Positions 47,178-55,087 of a stretch of 64,000 bases of DNA are shown in pieces (within the stretch, counting starts at the first letter, position 1; each line of letters begins with the position of its first letter). The notes beneath the pieces were generated by a model. The model was not told where the DNA came from, ran no database searches, and saw nothing but the letters and a program-made list of their open reading frames with translations. The DNA comes from Halomicrobium salinisoli. GTDB taxonomy: Archaea; Halobacteriota; Halobacteria; Halobacteriales; Haloarculaceae. The position numbers were made by a program, and so were the translations under genes. The stretch is from NCBI RefSeq assembly GCF_020405185.1, contig NZ_CP084463.1, positions 930,001 through 994,000 of the forward strand, in the 5' to 3' direction.

Positions 47178-47594
47178 CTATCGCTCGACGGCGAGCGTGA
47201 ACGTGGCCTCGGCGCCGTCGGCCAGCGCGGCCACGAGGTCCCGGTCGAGGTCCCCGGCCGCGGCGTCGGCCCCGACCATGACGGTGCGGTCGTCGACGTA
47301 GTCGCTGGTCCGGCAGACGTGGCTGCGCTCGCTCTCGAAGGTCAGGTCGGGGTCGCCCCGACCCGTCACGGTCGCGCGCTCGCCGCCGGCCTCGACCGTG
47401 GCGGTGATCGTCGCTTCCGGATCCTGACAGGCCGCGACGAACTCCGGGTCGAAGTCGGCGGGGACGCGGTCGGCCTCGATCGCGAGGATGCAGTCCCCGG
47501 CCGGCGTCAGGTAGTCGTCTCCGGTCACCTCGAGCGTGCTCGCGTGCTCGGCGCTGACGTGTTCGTGGCCGCGCGCGCGGACGACTTCTTCCAT
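47178..47594 (-). CDS. DUF371-family archaeal protein
   Basis: A 138-residue protein with the conserved N-terminal VRARGHEHVSAEHASTLEVT and LTPAGDCILAIEADRVPADF of DUF371, a family nearly confined to archaea whose function is unknown. The start is the ATG at 47594; longer frames are shadows. It lies 26 bases after a small zinc-ribbon gene and 37 bases before nth on the same strand, so the three probably form one transcription unit. Confidence 0.82.
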   Translation of the reverse strand: MEEVVRARGHEHVSAEHASTLEVTGDDYLTPAGDCILAIEADRVPADFDPEFVAACQDPEATITATVEAGGERATVTGRGDPDLTFESERSHVCRTSDYVDDRTVMVGADAAAGDLDRDLVAALADGAEATFTLAVER

Positions 47595-47620
47595 ACCACC
47601 CCCTTTCCGACACCCGCACT

Positions 47621-47788
47621 TCAGCGGGTCGACTCGGACGCGACGGTGACCGTGACGGCGCCGCAGGGGCACTCGTAGGCGCGCCGCTCGCCGGCCGGCG
47701 TCCGGTAGACCAGGGCCGGCTCGTCCAGTGCGCGGTCGCAGCCGGCCGCCTCGCAGGTGATCGTCTCGCCGCCGAGTTCCTCGATCAT
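47621..47788 (-). CDS. 55-residue cysteine-rich zinc-ribbon-like protein
   Basis: Starts at the ATG at 47788 (MIEELGGE). Four cysteines, in CEAAGC (about 12-17) and CPCG (about 41-43), could hold one zinc. The remaining sequence is short strands ending VTVTVASESTR. No function known. It is the first gene of a likely DUF371-nth operon and is divergent from the GH2-like gene. Confidence 0.65.
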   Translation of the reverse strand: MIEELGGETITCEAAGCDRALDEPALVYRTPAGERRAYECPCGAVTVTVASESTR

Positions 47789-47892
47789 GTCTCGCCCTCG
47801 GTTCCGGACACACGTCAAGGCGACCCAACCGCGCGGTGAAAGTGAAAGTGGCGGGCGCAAAGGATTTGACGACGGAGCACACCCGGGTACAC

Positions 47893-49725
47893 ATGTCGCT
47901 TTCGTGGCGGGGAGCGGCGGTCGACCCGGGAGACGGGATCCCGACGGCCGCCGAGTGGCAGCCCGTGGAACTGCCGGGGCGACCGGACGCGTTCGCCGGC
48001 GCGGACGCGGTCGCCTACCGGACCGAGTTCGCCGATCCGCGCGAGCCCGGGGAGGACCACGTCGCGCTCGAGCTCGACGGCGTGTACGCTCACGCGCGCG
48101 TGTGGTGCAACGGCGAGCAGGTCGCCGAGCACGACGCCTACTTCGAGCCGCTCCGCGTGGACCTCCCCGTCGAGGACGACAACGAGGTGGTCGTCGAGTG
48201 TCGCCGCCCGGAGGACCGCTTCGGCGGCGTCCACGACACCGACGCGGTCCCCGAGGCGGCCGCCGTGCCCGGGATCTGGTGGACCGCGAATCTCGAGACG
48301 TATCCGGATCCGTACGTCGAGTCGCTGACGGCGGCCCCGCGCGTCGACGGCGGGGACGAGGCGTCCGTCGACGTGTCGGCGACCGTCGTCACCGACGAGC
48401 CGCTGGACGACCGGCTCACCCTCTCGCTCCGGCCGGAGGGCGACGCCCGCGGCGGCGGGATGATGAACCGCGCGAGCGTGGAGACGGACCCCGGACGCGC
48501 CACCGTCACCGGCCGACTCGACGTCCGGGACCCCTCGCTGTGGTGGCCCCACGACCTGGGCGACCAGCCGCGGTACGTCGTCCGGGCCAAGCTCGACGAC
48601 GCCGTGCGGACGACCGTGACGGGCCTGCGATCGGTCGAGTGGTCGGACGGGCTCGCGATCAACGGCCAGCGCGTCCCCGCCCGCGGCGTGAACCTCGCTG
48701 ACGGGACCCCGGCGGACGTCGAACGCGCAGTCGAGGCCAACGCGAACCTCGTTCGGGCGCACGCACACGTCCTCTCGCCGGCCGTCTACGAGGCCTGCGA
48801 CGAGGCCGGCGTGCTCGTCTGGCAGGACCTGCCCCTGACCGGCCCCGGCGAGTTCGACGCCGACCGTGGCACGGACCTCGCCGAGCGCCTGGAGCGGACG
48901 CGGCGGCGCCACCCCAGCCTGGCGACCGTATCGGTCCACGACGACCCCGTGCCGGCCTACGCGGAGGGGCTGGGGTCGGGCCTGGTCGACCGACTGCGCT
49001 TCCGGTGGCGCGCCTGGCGGGCCAGCTACGACGACGGGGCTGCCGAGTCGGTGGCCGACGCCGTGAGCGAGGTGCCCACCGTCCCCGTCGTCGGCCGACC
49101 GGGCATCGAGCCCGACGCCGCGACGCTGTACCCCGGCTGGGAGTTCGGTGACGTCGGCGACCTCGAGTGGATCCGCGACCGCTACGGGCTGGGCGAGGTC
49201 GTCGCCGAGTTCGGCGCGGGCGCGCCGGCCGGCGACGGCGCGGCCGGTGAGGCGGCCTCCGACGGGGAACCCCGCGCGGCGCGCGCCGACGGTGGGGTCG
49301 ACGGGGCGCAGTCCACCCAGGCGACCGTCGTCGGTCGGACGGCAGAGGCGCTGCGCCGTCGCGACGCCGACGCGCTCGCGGCGTACGCCCTCCGAGACGT
49401 CGGAGCCTCGGAGATGGGACTCCTCGGTCCCGACGGGACGGAAAAGCCCGCCTTCGAGCGCCTCCGGCGGGCCTACGAACCGGTCCAGGCGGTGCTGGCC
49501 GATCCCACGCCCGGCGAGAGCGACCTCGTGGTGCTCCACGACCGACCCACCGGATCGACGGTGACCGTCGAGTGGGACGTCGACGGCGACCGGGAACAGA
49601 CCGAGGCGGCCGTCGACGCGTACGGCCGAGCGACGGTGTCGACGCTGTCGCTGTCGGCCGGTGACGACGTGACCCTCGCCGTGGCCGTCGACGACGAGGT
49701 CGCCCGCAACGGCTACGTTATTTAA
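47893..49725 (+). CDS. GH2-like protein with altered acid/base site
   Basis: A 610-residue cytoplasmic protein laid out like a family 2 glycoside hydrolase: a jelly-roll sugar-binding domain (about 20-140), an Ig-like domain (about 150-245), a shortened TIM-barrel-like part (about 250-460) and a C-terminal beta domain. The barrel shows AVYEACDEAGVLVWQDLPL and HPSLATVSVHDDP. In active enzymes an Asn-Glu acid/base follows this point; here residues 347-352 read SVHDDP. A nucleophile-like Glu439 is kept in VVAEFG. A linker rich in Gly and Ala follows. It may be inactive or altered in specificity. Confidence 0.7.
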   Translation: MSLSWRGAAVDPGDGIPTAAEWQPVELPGRPDAFAGADAVAYRTEFADPREPGEDHVALELDGVYAHARVWCNGEQVAEHDAYFEPLRVDLPVEDDNEVVVECRRPEDRFGGVHDTDAVPEAAAVPGIWWTANLETYPDPYVESLTAAPRVDGGDEASVDVSATVVTDEPLDDRLTLSLRPEGDARGGGMMNRASVETDPGRATVTGRLDVRDPSLWWPHDLGDQPRYVVRAKLDDAVRTTVTGLRSVEWSDGLAINGQRVPARGVNLADGTPADVERAVEANANLVRAHAHVLSPAVYEACDEAGVLVWQDLPLTGPGEFDADRGTDLAERLERTRRRHPSLATVSVHDDPVPAYAEGLGSGLVDRLRFRWRAWRASYDDGAAESVADAVSEVPTVPVVGRPGIEPDAATLYPGWEFGDVGDLEWIRDRYGLGEVVAEFGAGAPAGDGAAGEAASDGEPRAARADGGVDGAQSTQATVVGRTAEALRRRDADALAAYALRDVGASEMGLLGPDGTEKPAFERLRRAYEPVQAVLADPTPGESDLVVLHDRPTGSTVTVEWDVDGDREQTEAAVDAYGRATVSTLSLSAGDDVTLAVAVDDEVARNGYVI

Positions 49726-49976
49726 GCCGTCTCGGATCCGTGGTACTGACTCACGTTTCCGGGCGCAGGGCGTGTGACACCGCTGCACGCGTTTCGGGTG
49801 ACCGGAACGTTTAAAATACTCCCACCACAATTCACAGTCACCAGAACGCTCCGGCGTTCGGGCAGTATCGCTTTCGCCCAGCATGACAGGGAACCCTTGT
49901 TATCGGTGGCAGCCCATCATCGGTAGGCATCCGACTGTTCCGCGCCAGAGCGGCATGGCATAGAGGTACGACAAAC
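49726..49976 (+). promoter_or_regulatory. Promoter and long leader of the coiled-coil gene
   Basis: GTTTAAAATAC at 49809-49819 is a strong TATA box. The expected start near 49841 leaves a leader of about 135 bases, long for this genome. A 26-codon ORF (49883-49963, MTGNPCYRWQ at its start) ends 13 bases before the next ATG. It may be a leader peptide, or chance. Confidence 0.45.
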
Positions 49977-50867
49977 ATGGCAGACTCGATAGACGAATCA
50001 AAGAACGTAGAACTCACCGAAGAGGACCTCGAAAACAAGTCGAAGGGCGAGCTCATCAAGCTCGCCGGGCAGCTCCGCGACCGCCGGAACGAGCTCAACC
50101 AGCTCGCCTCCGAGCGCGCCTCGGACCGCGACGACCTGAACGCCAAGACACGCGAGAAGGTCGACGAGGCCCAGGAACACCGAGAGCAGCGCGACGAGCT
50201 CAACGAGCAGGTCCAGGAACACAAGGAGAGCCGCAACGAGCTCAACGCGAAGGCCAACGAGCTGTTCGACAAGGTCGACAAGCTCAAGAACGACCTCGAA
50301 CTCGACGAGGGCAAGTCCATCGAGGAGCTCGAGGACGAGATCGAAGACCTCGAGTTCAAGCAGCAGACCGAGGTCCTCTCCAGCGAGGACGAGCGAGAGC
50401 TCATCGAGAAGATCGAGACCAAGCGCGAGAAGCTCGCCGAGAAGAAGGAGAAGCTCGATCAGACCGACGACCTCGAGGACCTCAAGGAGGAGGCCGAGGA
50501 AGTCCGTAGCGAGGCCAGCCAGCACCACCAGAAGGTGACCGAGCTGGCGGACGAGGCCCAGAAGCACCACAACCAGATGATCGAGGCCTATCGCGAGGCC
50601 GACGAGATCCGCGACGAGGCCGACGAGATGCACGAGAAGTTCGTGGAGGCCCAGGAGGCCGCCGACCGCCACCACGAGGACTTCGTCCGCGTCCAGAAGC
50701 GCCTGCGCGAACTCGACAAGAAGGAGGAGGCCGAGGAGCGGTCCCAGCGCGAGGAAGAGCAGGAGGCCGCCCGCGAGGAGGCCGAGGAGATCTACCAGAA
50801 GTTCAAGGAAGGCGAAACCCTCGACACCGAGGACCTGATGAAGCTGCAGAAGGCCGGCAAGCTGTAA
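49977..50867 (+). CDS. Archaeal coiled-coil protein (COG1340-like)
   Basis: A 296-residue, almost wholly helical protein. Continuous heptad-like coiled coil spans about residues 30-275, with repeats such as LRDRRNELNQLASERASDRD and HKESRNELNAKANELFDKVD, and a His-rich hinge (SQHHQKVTELADEAQKHHNQ) near residue 185. This matches the uncharacterised archaeal COG1340 group, long rods of unknown role. The end EGETLDTEDLMKLQKAGKL is typical. A fibrous scaffold is inferred. The leader is long, so regulation after transcription is possible. Confidence 0.8.
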   Translation: MADSIDESKNVELTEEDLENKSKGELIKLAGQLRDRRNELNQLASERASDRDDLNAKTREKVDEAQEHREQRDELNEQVQEHKESRNELNAKANELFDKVDKLKNDLELDEGKSIEELEDEIEDLEFKQQTEVLSSEDERELIEKIETKREKLAEKKEKLDQTDDLEDLKEEAEEVRSEASQHHQKVTELADEAQKHHNQMIEAYREADEIRDEADEMHEKFVEAQEAADRHHEDFVRVQKRLRELDKKEEAEERSQREEEQEAAREEAEEIYQKFKEGETLDTEDLMKLQKAGKL

Positions 50868-50977
50868 GTCGGCGTCTCTTCTCCCCGTTTTCTCGACCGC
50901 AGAGCGGCTGCACTGTCGATCCTCGCACGTAGCGGCGACCGCAACAGCTTTGCCACGCGGATTTCCCACGTGTAATC

Positions 50978-51208
50978 ATGGCCGGTTGGTCCTCGCCCCG
51001 CCCCTCCCCGAAAGCCGTCGCGGCCGGCGTCGTACTGTACGCGCTCGTGCTCGCCTACGCCCTGCTCATCGTCCAGCAGGTGCTGCTCGGAATCCTGTTC
51101 GGCGTGTTCTTCGCCGGCCTCTACTTCGCCTGGCGGCTCCTCCGGGCGATCGAGGCCATCGCCGACGCCCAGCAGCGGCTGGCCGATCAGCGCCGCCGCG
51201 GCGAGTAG
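50978..51208 (+). CDS. Small two-TM membrane protein
   Basis: A 76-residue protein with two adjacent hydrophobic helices (AVAAGVVLYALVLAYALLIV and LGILFGVFFAGLYFAWRLL), then a short charged helix with ADAQQRLADQRRRGE. No family known. It lies 110 bases after the coiled-coil gene and 39 bases before the LysE-type gene, which has its own TATA box. Confidence 0.65.
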   Translation: MAGWSSPRPSPKAVAAGVVLYALVLAYALLIVQQVLLGILFGVFFAGLYFAWRLLRAIEAIADAQQRLADQRRRGE

Positions 51209-51247
51209 CCGCGACTTATATATCGGTTCGGGACAGAGACGCCGGCG

Positions 51248-51919
51248 ATGGGACTGGTCGCGACGATAACGGGCGGTGTCGTCTTCGGACTGGCGCTCGC
51301 GGCCCCGCCGGGGCCGATGAACGCCGTCATCGCCGAGGAGAGCGCGCTCCGCGGCTGGGCCGACGGGTTCCGCGCCGGGCTGGGCGCGATGGTCGCCGAC
51401 GCCTGCTTTCTGGTGCTGGCGCTGCTGGGCGCCGTCGCGGTCGTCGAGCGGACGCCCGCGCTGCGGACGGCGATGGTCGCGGTCGGCGGGCTGCTCATGC
51501 TGTACTTCGCCGCCGACGCGGCCCGCGCCGCGGGGACGTTCGTCGGCGACGGCGTCGAACCGACCGGCGAGTCGAAGGGCTTCAGGAAGGCGTTCGTCCT
51601 GGCCATCACGAACCCCTACCAGATCATCTTCTGGCTGACCGTTGGCGTCGGCCTGCTGGAACCCGGCCGGCTCGACGTGCTGGCGCCGCTGCCGGCCGTC
51701 GGCGACCGGGTCGCCGGCGCGTTCGTCGTCGAGACGGGGAGCCCGGCGCTGCTGGGCGGCCTCTTCGGCGGCATCGGGCTCTGGATCGTCGGGTTCCCGG
51801 CGACGATCGCGGTCGCCAGGCGTCGCGTCGAGGGGGCCGCACAGGTGATCGCGTGGCTCTCCGCGGCCGTCCTCGCGGCCTTCGGTCTCCTCTTCCTGTG
51901 GGACGCGCTCCCGGTCTAG
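51248..51919 (+). CDS. LysE-family amino-acid exporter
   Basis: A 223-residue membrane protein with six transmembrane segments. The family signature is AAPPGPMNAVIAEESALRG at residues 18-36, and ITNPYQIIFWLTVGVGLL in the middle is typical of LysE/RhtB exporters. The substrate is unknown; lysine, homoserine or threonine are family examples. A TTATATAT box 26-33 bases upstream makes the ATG and leaderless start firm. Its stop overlaps the convergent HD gene by 4 bases. Confidence 0.85.
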   Translation: MGLVATITGGVVFGLALAAPPGPMNAVIAEESALRGWADGFRAGLGAMVADACFLVLALLGAVAVVERTPALRTAMVAVGGLLMLYFAADAARAAGTFVGDGVEPTGESKGFRKAFVLAITNPYQIIFWLTVGVGLLEPGRLDVLAPLPAVGDRVAGAFVVETGSPALLGGLFGGIGLWIVGFPATIAVARRRVEGAAQVIAWLSAAVLAAFGLLFLWDALPV

Positions 51920-52623
51920 GGACCGGCGGGCGGGTCGTCGAGGTCGGTGCCGGTGTCCACCTCGGCGACCTCCTCCTCGAGCCACTCCCTGAACCAGCGG
52001 ACGCGTTTGAGGCGGCGGTGAGCGATAGAGTGCGCGGCGTCGGTGACGATCCGCTCGCGCGCGTCCTCGCCCCGTTCGATCACGCGACCGACCATGTCGG
52101 CGGCGTCCATGTGCGAGCGGGCCTCGTAGCCCATCCGCAGGAGCATCAGGGCGGTCCCGTTCGCGCCGACCTTGTCGAGGATGTCCGCCTCGATGAGACA
52201 CCGGGTCTCCAGGGGGAGGTCACTGAGGTCCCCCTGGTAGGAGTGGTCGCTGACGGCCTGGTGGACCTGCCGGACGAACGACTCCGGGTAGTCGCCGTGC
52301 GCCTCGAGGTACTCGCGGGCGATGGTCGCCCCCGCCTCGGCGTGGACGTCCTGTTCGGCCTCGAGCTTGGCGATGTCGTGGAAGAGGGCCGCGACCCTGG
52401 TGACGTCCACGTTGGCGCCCTCCTCCTCGGCGATCGTCTCACCGAGTTCGACGACGTTCAGGATGTGGTTGAACCGGTACTCCGCGGAGTGCCAGGGGTA
52501 CCACCGCATCCGACCGCCCTCGTCCTCGTTCTCGACGCTGGCCGCGAGGTAGTCGTGGACGAACTCCCGCATGGCCTCGAACTCCTCGTCCGAGACCGGC
52601 GACTCACGGATCTCGACGCCCAC
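51916..52623 (-). CDS. HD-domain phosphohydrolase
   Basis: A 235-residue protein with the HD metal set: His in WHSAEYRFNHILNV, the His-Asp pair in ALFHDIAKLEAEQD, His in VHQAVSDHSYQ and Asp in LIEADILDKVGANG. This is the arrangement of small nucleotide or HDIG-type phosphohydrolases that cleave phosphate esters. The substrate is unknown. It starts with the unusual VEIRESPVSDEEFEAMREFV helix. The upstream region is a long spacer without a clear TATA box. Confidence 0.85.
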   Translation of the reverse strand: MGVEIRESPVSDEEFEAMREFVHDYLAASVENEDEGGRMRWYPWHSAEYRFNHILNVVELGETIAEEEGANVDVTRVAALFHDIAKLEAEQDVHAEAGATIAREYLEAHGDYPESFVRQVHQAVSDHSYQGDLSDLPLETRCLIEADILDKVGANGTALMLLRMGYEARSHMDAADMVGRVIERGEDARERIVTDAAHSIAHRRLKRVRWFREWLEEEVAEVDTGTDLDDPPAGP

Positions 52624-53168
52624 GGAACCACCTCCGTCGTCGCGATTCGATGTTCATCTTACGGATACGATGGTGCGTTCGGGTCTTTAGCGTTACGACG
52701 CACCGAACGCCGAAACTACCGAGAGAAACCACGCAGCGCGACCGACTCTCCGGCCCTCGATCGGGGTACGTCGACGGGTTCCGTCCGGTAATCGTGACTT
52801 ACGATACCGTATAGCGTAGGTTACGCGATCCGTTTCGCCGTCGAGCGCGCGTCGGGGAAGAAGACGGTCGGTGATCCGGAGTGGTTGAGCGACGGATCCG
52901 ACCGCGCGCCGGGGTGCGCTGTTGCGGGTGACGACCGCGTCGGACTCGCCGCGGTCGCCGGGCTGTACGTGGCACCGGGAATCTCGCCGTCGTCAGATTC
53001 CTCGGCGCCTGAGTAGACGATACGGCCCCTATTAAGAGTTTGTTCGAACGTCCTTAAACAATTGAAGTGGTTGAGTGGACACTTCGCGAGGCCGGTCGAA
53101 CTGGACGCGCGTCCGTTTCGTGACAGCGGAGTGAATTATTAAGGTGCTGGTCGTTGTCCACTGCTCGT
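52624..53168. other. Divergent spacer between HD and GNAT-zinc genes
   Basis: A 545-base gap, the longest here. On the minus strand a frame stays open across about 52820-53140 but has no ATG, GTG or TTG start, so I do not call a gene. An AT-rich island at 53025-53075 (CTATTAAGAG, CTTAAACAATTG) may hold promoters. GAATTATTAAGG at 53132-53143 is the TATA box of the GNAT-zinc gene, 27-32 bases ahead of its ATG. The rest shows nothing I can name. Confidence 0.5.
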
Positions 53169-53891
53169 ATGGACGTCAGACCAGCCGAACACGCCGATCG
53201 ACCCGCGATCAGGGACGTGGCGCGACGCTCGCTACAGGCCTCCTACTCCCTCGAGCCCCGGGCGATCACCACCGCTATCGAGGAGTGGTACGACGAAGAC
53301 CGGCTGGCGCAGACGCTGGAGGACGACGGTCGCTTCCTGCTCGTCGCTGAGTGGGACGGCCAGGTCGTCGCGTTCACGGAGAGCACCCTGACCGGCGACG
53401 ACGTCGGGACCATCCTCTGGATCCACGTCGATCCCGCCCACCGCGGCCGCGGCATCGGGACCGACCTCTTCGAGGCGACCCGCGAGTACCTCGCCGAACG
53501 CGGGGCCACGCGGCTCCAGGGCCGGGTCCTGGCCGACAACGCGGTCGGGAACGCTTTCTACCACGAACAGGGGTTCGAGGAGGCCGGCCAGCAGGAGGTC
53601 GACATCGCCGGCCGCACCTACGTCGAGAACCGCTACGTCGAGAGCGACTCCGGCCGCGAAGCCGTCTCCGTCGACGACCGAACCGTCTACGTCGACCACG
53701 ACGTCACCGAGCAAGGCTCCGTCGCCCCGTTCAAGGTAGTCTACGCCGACGACGACGCCGAGCGGAAGTTCGGCTTCTACTGCTCGAACTGCCAGACCGT
53801 CGCCAACGCCATGGACGCCATGGGCCGCATCGAGTGCGACGGCTGTGGCAACGCCCGCAAGCCCACGCGCTGGGACGCGTCCTACCTCTGA
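53169..53891 (+). CDS. GNAT acetyltransferase fused to a zinc-binding domain
   Basis: A 240-residue fusion. Residues 1-155 are a GNAT, with motif A in ILWIHVDPAHRGRGIGTDLF and VLADNAVGNAFYHEQGFEE. Residues 170-240 form a second domain with four cysteines in CSNCQTVANAM and CDGCGNARKPTRWDASYL, like the haloarchaeal DUF5816 zinc domain often found alone. The substrate is unknown; the zinc domain may bind protein or nucleic acid. A TATA box 27-32 bases upstream supports the ATG. Its end overlaps a convergent small gene by 10 bases. Confidence 0.8.
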   Translation: MDVRPAEHADRPAIRDVARRSLQASYSLEPRAITTAIEEWYDEDRLAQTLEDDGRFLLVAEWDGQVVAFTESTLTGDDVGTILWIHVDPAHRGRGIGTDLFEATREYLAERGATRLQGRVLADNAVGNAFYHEQGFEEAGQQEVDIAGRTYVENRYVESDSGREAVSVDDRTVYVDHDVTEQGSVAPFKVVYADDDAERKFGFYCSNCQTVANAMDAMGRIECDGCGNARKPTRWDASYL

Positions 53892-54043
53892 GACCCGGCT
53901 CGCCGCAGCACCAGCGCGTAGTAGAGGGCGAACAGCACCACTGCGATGGCGACCCCGACGACCGTGTCCGCCACGAGCGTCTCGACGGAGGTGGTGTGCG
54001 CCAGATAGGCGCCGCTCGGGAGTAGTGTGAGACCTGCGTCCAT
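53882..54043 (-). CDS. 53-residue single-TM membrane protein
   Basis: A small ORF below the usual size limit. It starts MDAGLTLLPSGAYLAHTTSV and has one transmembrane helix (VVGVAIAVVLFALYYALVLR) ending in a basic RRAGSQR. A minus-strand CTTTAAG box about 30 bases upstream fits a leaderless start. The last 10 bases overlap the end of the convergent GNAT-zinc gene. Function unknown. Confidence 0.65.
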   Translation of the reverse strand: MDAGLTLLPSGAYLAHTTSVETLVADTVVGVAIAVVLFALYYALVLRRAGSQR

Positions 54044-54133
54044 CGTTACACGTCTATTCGTCGTCTGTCACTTAAAGCGGATCGGACGTTCCCAGAATCT
54101 GGGAGCGGGCGAGATATGTTGGATATTTTACAT

Positions 54134-54249
54134 AGTCCCGGGCGGATTCGAACCGCCGTCGTGGGCTTCCCTCGTGACAAACCCATTACAATTGGTCTCG
54201 AGTATGTCACTCCAAAGGCCCATATGATTGGCCGCTACACCACGGGACT
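54134..54249 (-). tRNA. tRNA-Gln (UUG) with a 44-base intron
   Basis: Read on the minus strand, the 7-bp acceptor AGTCCCG pairs with CGGGACT. The T arm GGCGG-TTCGAAT-CCGCC is perfect. The anticodon stem TGGGC/GCCCA encloses CTTTGGA, giving anticodon TTG. A 44-base intron (54168-54211) lies one base 3' of the anticodon, the standard archaeal site cut by the splicing endonuclease at a bulge-helix-bulge; the cut could shift by one base. Mature length is 72 and CCA is not encoded. Introns in tRNA-Gln are known in haloarchaea. Confidence 0.93.
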
Positions 54250-54276
54250 TCTCACTACGGTATTGCAGTCACGCTG

Positions 54277-54283
54277 TTTTATT
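54277..54283 (-). promoter_or_regulatory. TATA box of tRNA-Gln overlapping the HNH stop codon
   Basis: The minus strand reads CCAATAAAAC, an archaeal box centred about 30 bases before the tRNA 5' end. The box includes the TAA stop of the upstream HNH gene (54279-54281). Confidence 0.55.
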
Positions 54284-55031
54284 GGTTTCGGGACTTCTCT
54301 GCATCCCTTGGCCTGATATCGGAATCCGGTATGTTTCCCCACTCTGCGTTACTGTGGCACTTCGGACAGAGCGCTACCAGATTATCCAATGTGTGTGCCT
54401 CTTGAGGGTCGTCAAACTCGCGAACCGGTGTGATGTGGTGGACGTCCGGTTCTCGTCCGATGTCTTCCTTCTCTTTCCCGCAGTACTGGCACTGGTGATT
54501 GTCCCGGGCAAGTACCTGCCGCTTCACTGGGTACCAATCACCGTTATAGACCGCAGTACCGTCTCCCCATTCCTCAGAGAGCCCAGCGGATAGACAGTCA
54601 TGGCTACAGAATCTGCCACCTCCAGCGCGAATATTGCACGGCAGGATGGAGAACGTGTCCCCGCAGTGTTCGCACTCCCTCTGTTCGGATTCGATGTCGT
54701 GGACGTCTCGATAGTGCTCGCCGAGAAAATCGTCAGCCGCTTCGACGCACTCCGGACAGTATACACCATCCTTGTCTGACGGATAGTACTCGAACTCACT
54801 CCCACACCGCTGACACTCCGCCGTCTCCTTCGCGTCTTTCCAGTTCCCGTTGTGTTCGCCGGCGTTGGGGTCGCAGTCGTCACAGTACTTCTGGCGGGCT
54901 TTCTCGTCGTAGAACTCGGTTCCACAGCCCTCGCAGGTCCGGTTCGGAAGCGGGTCGCCGTGGACCTTGGTATGATGTTGGCGCATGCCCCGCTCCGTCG
55001 ACAGGGATTTCCCGCACGTCGGACAGTCCAT
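54279..55031 (-). CDS. HNH endonuclease with multiple zinc fingers, probably acquired
   Basis: A 250-residue protein. A C2H2-like finger (CPTCGKSLSTERGMRQHHTKVH) opens it. Four to five CxxC pairs follow in zinc-ribbon order (CEGCGTEF, CDDC, CQRCGSEF, CPEC, CEHCGDTF), then FCSHDCLSAGLSEEW. The HNH nuclease is at about 165-235: VKRQVLARDNHQCQYCG, VHHITPV, DNLVALCPKCHS. The gene is visibly richer in A and T, and in AT-ending codons, than its neighbours. The layout resembles free-standing homing-type HNH enzymes of haloviruses. A TATTATAAGG box 25-35 bases upstream supports the ATG. Confidence 0.85.
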   Translation of the reverse strand: MDCPTCGKSLSTERGMRQHHTKVHGDPLPNRTCEGCGTEFYDEKARQKYCDDCDPNAGEHNGNWKDAKETAECQRCGSEFEYYPSDKDGVYCPECVEAADDFLGEHYRDVHDIESEQRECEHCGDTFSILPCNIRAGGGRFCSHDCLSAGLSEEWGDGTAVYNGDWYPVKRQVLARDNHQCQYCGKEKEDIGREPDVHHITPVREFDDPQEAHTLDNLVALCPKCHSNAEWGNIPDSDIRPRDAEKSRNQ

Positions 55032-55087
55032 GAATCCGGACTGGCCGCGTGCTCGGCCTTATAATACCGGCCGCTGGCGTGAAGCAA

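Noticed and set aside
52820..53140. Minus-strand frame open for about 110 codons in the spacer before the GNAT-zinc gene
   Set aside because: It has no ATG, GTG or TTG start, and its composition is Ser/Pro/Arg-rich, as expected of chance in GC-rich DNA. A degraded gene cannot be ruled out, but nothing shows one.
53882..55031. An integrated element using the tRNA-Gln gene as attachment site
   Set aside because: The HNH gene lies on the 5' side of the tRNA, while integrases normally use the 3' end. There is no integrase and no second partial tRNA copy in the window.
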